This document shows, in pieces, positions 49,870-53,658 of a stretch of DNA of 53,658 nucleotides. Made by a program: the position numbers and the translations under genes. The notes under the pieces were generated by a model that was not told the DNA's origin, did not search any database, and saw only the letters and a program-made list of their open reading frames with translations. The stretch's first letter is position 1, and the number at the start of each line of letters is the position of its first letter. The DNA is from Caulobacter sp. (GTDB taxonomy: Bacteria > Pseudomonadota > Alphaproteobacteria > Caulobacterales > Caulobacteraceae), in contig JAQGIP010000021.1 in the NCBI GenBank assembly GCA_028291055.1, positions 1 to 53,658 of the forward strand, in the 5' to 3' direction.

Positions 49870-50772
49870 GTGCCCAACATAGATTTCAACGTCGAGGGCA
49901 TCGACCACGTGACGCTGCACGCCGGCAAGGCGCTGGCCGGCCGCGACCTGATGAGCCCCTATGTCTGGGAACAGAAGGACGGCGACTTCGGGATCCTGGT
50001 CCGCGCCGTGCCCCAGGTGGTCAGCGAGGCCAGCGATACGGGCGCCATCTACTACGGCGTCGGCAAGGACGGGCTGAACTTCCACATGGACTCCAAGCCC
50101 GTCCTCTCCCCGGGCCCGGACGCGCTGGATATCGGCGGCTGCGAGGACCCCACCCCGGTGATGTGGGACGGCCAGATGATCGTCTACTACACCGGCGTCG
50201 ACGCCACCCGCGCCTCGGGCAACATGCTCTACGCCGTCGGCCCCGACGTGCGCCGGCTGGAAAAGATGGGCATCGCGCTGGCCTCGTCCAAGACCGCCGG
50301 CAACACCAAGGAAGCCACCATCAGCCGCACCGCCGACGGCCACTGGCGGCTCTTCTACGAATACGCCCGCGACGACGCCTCCCTCATCGGCCTGGCCATG
50401 GGCGACGGCGTGGCCGGCCCCTGGCGCGAAAAGCCCGCCCCCTTCGCGCCCCGCCCCAAGGCCTGGGACAGCTGGCACCTGTCCACCGGCCCGATGCTGA
50501 CCACCAACCCCGACCGCCCGGTGATGTTCTACAACGGCGCCACCCAGGACGCCCGCTGGCGCATCGGCTGGGTCGCCTTCAACCGCGACTGCACGGCGGT
50601 CGTCGACCGCTGCATCGAGCCCCTGATCGTGCCCCCGCCCCCCACCGAACGCACCGGCGTCGACATCGCCTTCGCGGCCTCGGTGATCCACCGGGACGGC
50701 ATGGCGCATCTCTACTATTCGCTGGGGGACAAGGTGCTGAGGCGGGCGATGATCAGGCGCAGTTCGAGCTAG
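49870..50772 (+). CDS. GH130/GH43-like five-bladed propeller protein
   Basis: A 300-residue protein with the CEDPTPVMWDG motif (Asp as possible catalytic acid in GH130) and repeating beta-blades (IVYYTGVDATRASGNMLY, WRLFYEYARDDASLIGLAMG, PVMFYNGATQDARWRIGWVAF). GH130 enzymes are mannosyl-phosphorylases or hydrolases; the exact activity is unknown. It starts with GTG two bases after the SDR stop. Its last 30 codons recur twice downstream as degenerate copies (52267 and 52511). Confidence 0.8.
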   Translation: MPNIDFNVEGIDHVTLHAGKALAGRDLMSPYVWEQKDGDFGILVRAVPQVVSEASDTGAIYYGVGKDGLNFHMDSKPVLSPGPDALDIGGCEDPTPVMWDGQMIVYYTGVDATRASGNMLYAVGPDVRRLEKMGIALASSKTAGNTKEATISRTADGHWRLFYEYARDDASLIGLAMGDGVAGPWREKPAPFAPRPKAWDSWHLSTGPMLTTNPDRPVMFYNGATQDARWRIGWVAFNRDCTAVVDRCIEPLIVPPPPTERTGVDIAFAASVIHRDGMAHLYYSLGDKVLRRAMIRRSSS

Positions 50773-50963
50773 GCGCGAGCGGGCGCGGCGCTCCCCGTCT
50801 TCACCTCCTCGTCTTCGCCCCCGTCGTCGCCAAGACCTGCCAGCCTGATTTCCAGGATGACAAGCGTGCCAGCGCGGCAAGGCCTGGGCAAGCCAACTTA
50901 GTTTGCGTTGCGCGGCCCCCACCCCCGGGAGATTCAGCGTCCTCTCAACGGCAGGAGCCTTCC

Positions 50964-52154
50964 ATGGCCTGGGGTCAATCGAGCGATCCGGAGCGCGCGG
51001 CTCCGAACATCATGAAAACGACGCCCGAGAACCAGGCGGCGACCTTCCGCAACCAGGACCAGATCTGGCCGCACCGCACTATCCGGCGCGGCGAGGCGGT
51101 GCGCCCTCTCGCCCCGCATGCCCGTTCGCTCGCGGACCAGACCTTCGCGGTGGGCGAGGTCCGCGTCGGTGTCGACGACTTCATGGCGCGGCGCCGCACA
51201 GCCGGGTTCCTGATCCTGAAGAACGGCGAGATTGCGCTGGAACGCTATGGCCTGGGCAACGGCCCGGACAGTTGCTGGACCAGCTTCTCCATGGCGAAAT
51301 CGATCACCGCGACGCTCCTCGGCGCCGCGCTGCGCGATGGCGCCATCGCCAGCCTGGACGATGGCTGCGACCTCTATCTGCCGGGGCTGGCCGGCTCGGC
51401 CTATGAAGGCGTGACGGTGCGCAATGTCCTGCGGATGTGCTCGGGCGTGGCCTGGAACGAAGGGGACAATTCCAACGGTCACGACATCCGGCGCCTTGGC
51501 CAGGCCATGGTGAGCCGGCGGGCAGGCTCCGTCCTGGACCTCATGGGCGGCCTCCCGCGCGCCGAGCCTCCGGGCGCGGTCTTCAACTATTCGACCGGCG
51601 AGAGTTGCCTGCTGGGCGCGGTGGTGGCCGCCGCCACGGGCCGGTGGCTGGCCGACTACGCCGCCGAGAAGATCTGGGGTCCGGCCGGCATGGAGGCCGA
51701 CGGGCGCTGGCAACTGGAGTCGCAAGACGGGCTGGAGTTGGGCGGGTTTGGCGTCAGCCTCTGCCTGCGCGACGCGGGCCGCTTCGGCCTGCTGGCGCTG
51801 GAGAACGGCGAAGGGTTCGGCCGCCCGGGCGTCCTTCCGCCCGGCTGGCGAGATCTCGCCGGCCAACCCGATTGCGCGGCCACCGCCTTCGGCACGCTGA
51901 CGCCCGGTAGCCCCGCGGGGTACGGCTACCACTGGTGGGCGCTGCCGGGCGCGCCCTACGCGGGCGGCCTCCACACCGGCGCCTTCGTGGCCCTGGGCGC
52001 CTTCGGCCAGCGCATCTACGTCAATCCAACTGAGCGGTTGGTCGCGGTCATCCAGAGCGCCTGGCGCCAGCCGAGCGACGCCGAGGCCGAATTCGAAACC
52101 GTCATGCTGCTTCGCGCCATGGTGCGCGCGCTCCAGTCGGACCCGACGCCTTAG
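50964..52154 (+). CDS. NylB-like beta-lactamase-fold hydrolase
   Basis: A 396-residue cytosolic serine hydrolase of the class C beta-lactamase/6-aminohexanoate-dimer-hydrolase group. It has S-x-x-K as SMAK in CWTSFSMAKSITATLLG, a tyrosine motif YST in VFNYSTGESCLLG, and the C-terminal YGYHWWALPGAPYAGGLHTGAFVALGAFGQ. No signal peptide. The ATG at 50964 has an AGGAG site seven bases upstream; an alternative ATG at 51012 lacks one. Natural substrates are likely short amides or esters. Confidence 0.88.
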   Translation: MAWGQSSDPERAAPNIMKTTPENQAATFRNQDQIWPHRTIRRGEAVRPLAPHARSLADQTFAVGEVRVGVDDFMARRRTAGFLILKNGEIALERYGLGNGPDSCWTSFSMAKSITATLLGAALRDGAIASLDDGCDLYLPGLAGSAYEGVTVRNVLRMCSGVAWNEGDNSNGHDIRRLGQAMVSRRAGSVLDLMGGLPRAEPPGAVFNYSTGESCLLGAVVAAATGRWLADYAAEKIWGPAGMEADGRWQLESQDGLELGGFGVSLCLRDAGRFGLLALENGEGFGRPGVLPPGWRDLAGQPDCAATAFGTLTPGSPAGYGYHWWALPGAPYAGGLHTGAFVALGAFGQRIYVNPTERLVAVIQSAWRQPSDAEAEFETVMLLRAMVRALQSDPTP

Positions 52155-52266
52155 GGGCAATCACGCCAGATGGGGGGCGGCATGGCGCTGGTTGGGTTGA
52201 GGGTGGCTGCTTTGGCGGCGGGACCATCCGGCCAATAGATCACTGTGACCCTCTTTTCTTCGACCC

Positions 52267-52321
52267 TATTCGCTGGGCGAAGGTGTTGCGGCGGGCGAAG
52301 GTGAGGCGGAGTTCGAGTTGA
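52267..52321 (+). pseudogene. Degraded copy 1 of the GH130-like gene 3' end
   Basis: TATTCGCTGGGCGAAGGTGT and the following bases align with the last 55 bases of the GH130-like gene at roughly 80% identity, with a two-base shift. The frame is broken. It is a remnant of a gene tail. Confidence 0.6.
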
Positions 52322-52354
52322 GGCGTTTAGGCCGGCTACAGCCTCCCCCCTTCT

Positions 52355-52390
52355 CCGCCCATCCCGGCGAAAGCCGGGACCCATAGGGCC
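52355..52390 (+). repeat. REP-like GAAA-tetraloop hairpin, single copy
   Basis: CCGCCCATCCCGGCGAAAGC followed by CGGGACCCATAGGGCC. The hairpin CCCGGC-GAAA-GCCGGG has compensatory changes relative to the copies at 28911 and 48604 (both stem positions changed together), which supports a conserved RNA or DNA structure. Confidence 0.75.
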
Positions 52391-52425
52391 TGCTTCGGTG
52401 GCAGCGCACCTTGTCGGTCGCATTT

Positions 52426-52503
52426 GAGGGGACACTATACTTAATTCGCCCGCGCCAGCTGAAGGCGTCGAGGTGGGTGCTGAATTAAATATAGTGTCCC
52501 CTT
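52426..52503. repeat. Palindromic element C with GGGGACAC core
   Basis: Arms at 52427-52448 and 52481-52503 are inverted copies (AGGGGACACTATACTTAATT; reverse complement of the right arm AGGGGACACTATATTTAATT), loop about 32 bases. It lies between two degenerate gene tails. Same layout and core as elements A and B. Confidence 0.75.
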
Positions 52504-52510
52504 ATCTCCC

Positions 52511-52601
52511 CGGTGATCCACCGGGATGGCATGGCGCACCTCTACTATTCGCTGGGGGACAAGGTGCTGCGGCGGGCGATGATCAGGCGCAGTTCGAGTA
52601 A
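52511..52601 (+). pseudogene. Copy 2 of the GH130-like gene 3' end
   Basis: Starts CGGTGATCCACCGGGATGGC and aligns with 50681-50769. There are three base differences in the shared 88 bases, and each is at a synonymous position (GAC/GAT, CAT/CAC, AGG/CGG). The frame therefore evolved as protein-coding before the rest of the gene was lost. The stop codon region is altered (AGTAAG for AGCTAG). Confidence 0.8.
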
Positions 52602-53156
52602 GAGGCGGGGAGCGAAAGATCGTATCGGGATACCGAGGCGCGCAATTGCATTGAACAGGCTAGGGCGGCGCGTGCTGACGGGCCGTTCGGTGAGCCTGAT
52701 CTGGAGCTGGAGCTAATCGCTAGCGCGGTTGCGGCCGACACGGGTGATGCGGTGAGCTTGCGACGGGCGCTCGCGGCTGCTTGCGAGGTGCTGGATTCCG
52801 GTCTGGCAAGTATCTTCCGACTTCACCACCGACGGGGCTTTAGAGAAAGGTACTTGAGTCGGATAGAGAACCTCATGGCATCGTTGCCCGACGCGGGTGC
52901 TGCCGCCTATATTATTCCCCTGATCGCCACCGTCCACAGTGGCCTCGTCGCTGATTGGATGGCTGTTCAAGCCTGGGCCGACGAGCTCGACCAAGGCGAC
53001 GCAACAGTGCGAACATTGCGAGGGGCCAGGGGCTCAAGCCATCGGGACACCTGTGGTCCGTCTCGCGTCTCGCGACCATGTCAGCGCACACGCCTCAAAT
53101 CCCGAAAACCGCGTCCGCCTATTCCAACGGTCCAAGCCTTTGCGCTTGATTGCCCC
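52602..53156 (+). other. Coding-like fragment without start, about 150 residues recognisable
   Basis: This frame is open from 52602 through 53156 and on into the last gene. From about 52620 it reads like a helical protein: YRDTEARNCIEQARAARADG, PDLELELIASAVAADTGDAV, FRLHHRRGFRERYLSRIENL and AYIIPLIATVHSGLVADWMA; after about 53020 it becomes Arg/Ser/Pro-rich and unlike protein. No ribosome site or ATG begins it; a GTG at 52752 is possible. Codons are less GC-rich than in neighbouring genes. It joins directly to the tail copy at 52511, so it may be the 3' end of a lost gene. I do not recognise the family. Confidence 0.35.
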
Positions 53157-53658
53157 ATGCTCACCGGCCCCGACATCCCCCAGGCCCCGACGCCACCCCC
53201 GGCCCCCGCCGCCCCCGGCGCGGACACCGCCGGCGCGTGGCGCGACCGCCAACTCGCCATCCTCTCCGAACTCGCCGAGGCCGGCCTCGAAATCGCCCTC
53301 GCCCTGAAGACCCGGATCGTGGAGACGGCAGCGGCCGAGCCCGGCGCGGACTCCGCCCGCGCCTGCGCCGACCTGGCCCGGGCCTTTGACCGGGCTTCGC
53401 GCGCCGTTCGCATGAGCATCGCCCTGCGCGAGCGGGTGTTGAAGGAGGCCGCCGCCGGCGGCCAGGCCGCACGGAGCGCGGCCGATGACGCTCGCAGCCA
53501 GCGCGCCGGCCGCGTGCGGCGCATCGTCGGGCGGATCGCCAAGGTTCGCTGCACCGACCGCTTCAGACGCGAGGCCCTCGACAGCCAGGCGTCCGAGCGG
53601 CTGTACGACCGCGACATCACCGGTGACCTGGAGGGCCGCCCGATCGGCGCCCTGGTCG
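53157..53658 (+). CDS. Hypothetical protein, N-terminal part (runs off the window)
   Basis: The gene starts with ATG at 53157 and is cut by the window end after 167 codons. The protein has a proline/alanine-rich start (MLTGPDIPQAPTPPPAPAAP), then a long helical region (AGAWRDRQLAILSELAEAGLEIALALKTRI, AFDRASRAVRMSIALRERVL), and then a basic stretch RRIVGRIAKVRCTDRFRREAL. I have seen proteins of this layout in related genomes as uncharacterised, possibly nucleic-acid-associated; this is not a firm identification. Confidence 0.65.
   Translation, partial: MLTGPDIPQAPTPPPAPAAPGADTAGAWRDRQLAILSELAEAGLEIALALKTRIVETAAAEPGADSARACADLARAFDRASRAVRMSIALRERVLKEAAAGGQAARSAADDARSQRAGRVRRIVGRIAKVRCTDRFRREALDSQASERLYDRDITGDLEGRPIGALV

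Noticed and set aside
50163..50963. In-frame upstream extension of the NylB-like gene
   Set aside because: It overlaps the GH130-like gene in another frame and the ATG at 50964 has an AGGAG site.
52151..52435. Minus-strand frame with a VIYWPDGPAAKAATLNPTS tail
   Set aside because: It could be a remnant gene end, but there is no start, domain or ribosome site.

Overview
The window is GC-rich, gene-dense DNA from an alphaproteobacterium, most likely a member of the Caulobacteraceae (Caulobacter or Phenylobacterium type). The pointers are a circularly permuted two-piece tmRNA gene whose tag (ANDNFAQEFAVAA) differs by one residue from the Caulobacter tag, an alpha-type SspB adaptor beside it, two GTTC-N7-GTTC type LexA boxes, a HigBA module of the DNA-damage-inducible Caulobacter kind, a TonB-dependent receptor and frequent GTG starts. 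This genus assignment is an inference; no rRNA or other decisive marker is present.

Layout. 1-7100: 5' end of fumC, a UPF0145/RusA/two-membrane-protein operon, a membrane-anchored beta-lactamase-fold hydrolase, a ParDE toxin-antitoxin pair with a palindromic operator, and an sspB-thioesterase-C13 peptidase operon. 7100-10400: permuted ssrA, a DUF2171 protein, and ilvB-ilvH preceded by a short branched-chain-rich leader peptide and an intrinsic terminator, which together look like a transcription attenuator. 10400-19630: cinA C-terminal-type amidase, miaA and serB with overlapping divergent starts, membrane hypotheticals, Mrp/ApbC, a GPH-type sugar symporter, a broken FG-GAP repeat gene, and a TetR/aldo-keto reductase pair. 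19750-29530: a secreted hypothetical protein, an SDR of the multifunctional beta-oxidation type, an ABC/FtsX-like permease/HlyD exporter, an EF-hand protein, a CNT nucleoside transporter, a GST, a possible small membrane protein and a thioesterase.

29670-38050: a DUF3253/UDG/lipase operon, leucine-type amino-acid dehydrogenase, HigBA with a LexA box over its -10 element, a DHA2 efflux pump, a TonB-dependent receptor and a secreted hypothetical. 38180-46580: a transglutaminase-like protein, a LexA box in front of a radical SAM protein and a DUF4130-UdgX fusion, a TetR/SDR divergent pair, a hybrid histidine kinase and a polyhydroxyalkanoate-system protein. 46745-53658: a Tat-exported DUF885 protein, an SDR and GH130-like propeller gene, a NylB-like hydrolase, a 1-kb mosaic of gene tails, palindromes and an orphan coding-like fragment, and the start of an unrecognised gene running off the end.

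The most striking themes are: (i) two separate candidate SOS-regulated units, a toxin-antitoxin module and an operon encoding a radical SAM protein plus a uracil-DNA cross-linking protein fused to DUF4130; (ii) tmRNA and its degradation adaptor side by side; (iii) an ilv attenuator; (iv) three related but sequence-divergent palindromes carrying GGGACA-type cores; and (v) duplicated 3' ends of the GH130-like gene whose differences are all synonymous, which suggests a lost paralogue. Most of the long open frames antisense to these genes are by-products of high GC and are left out.
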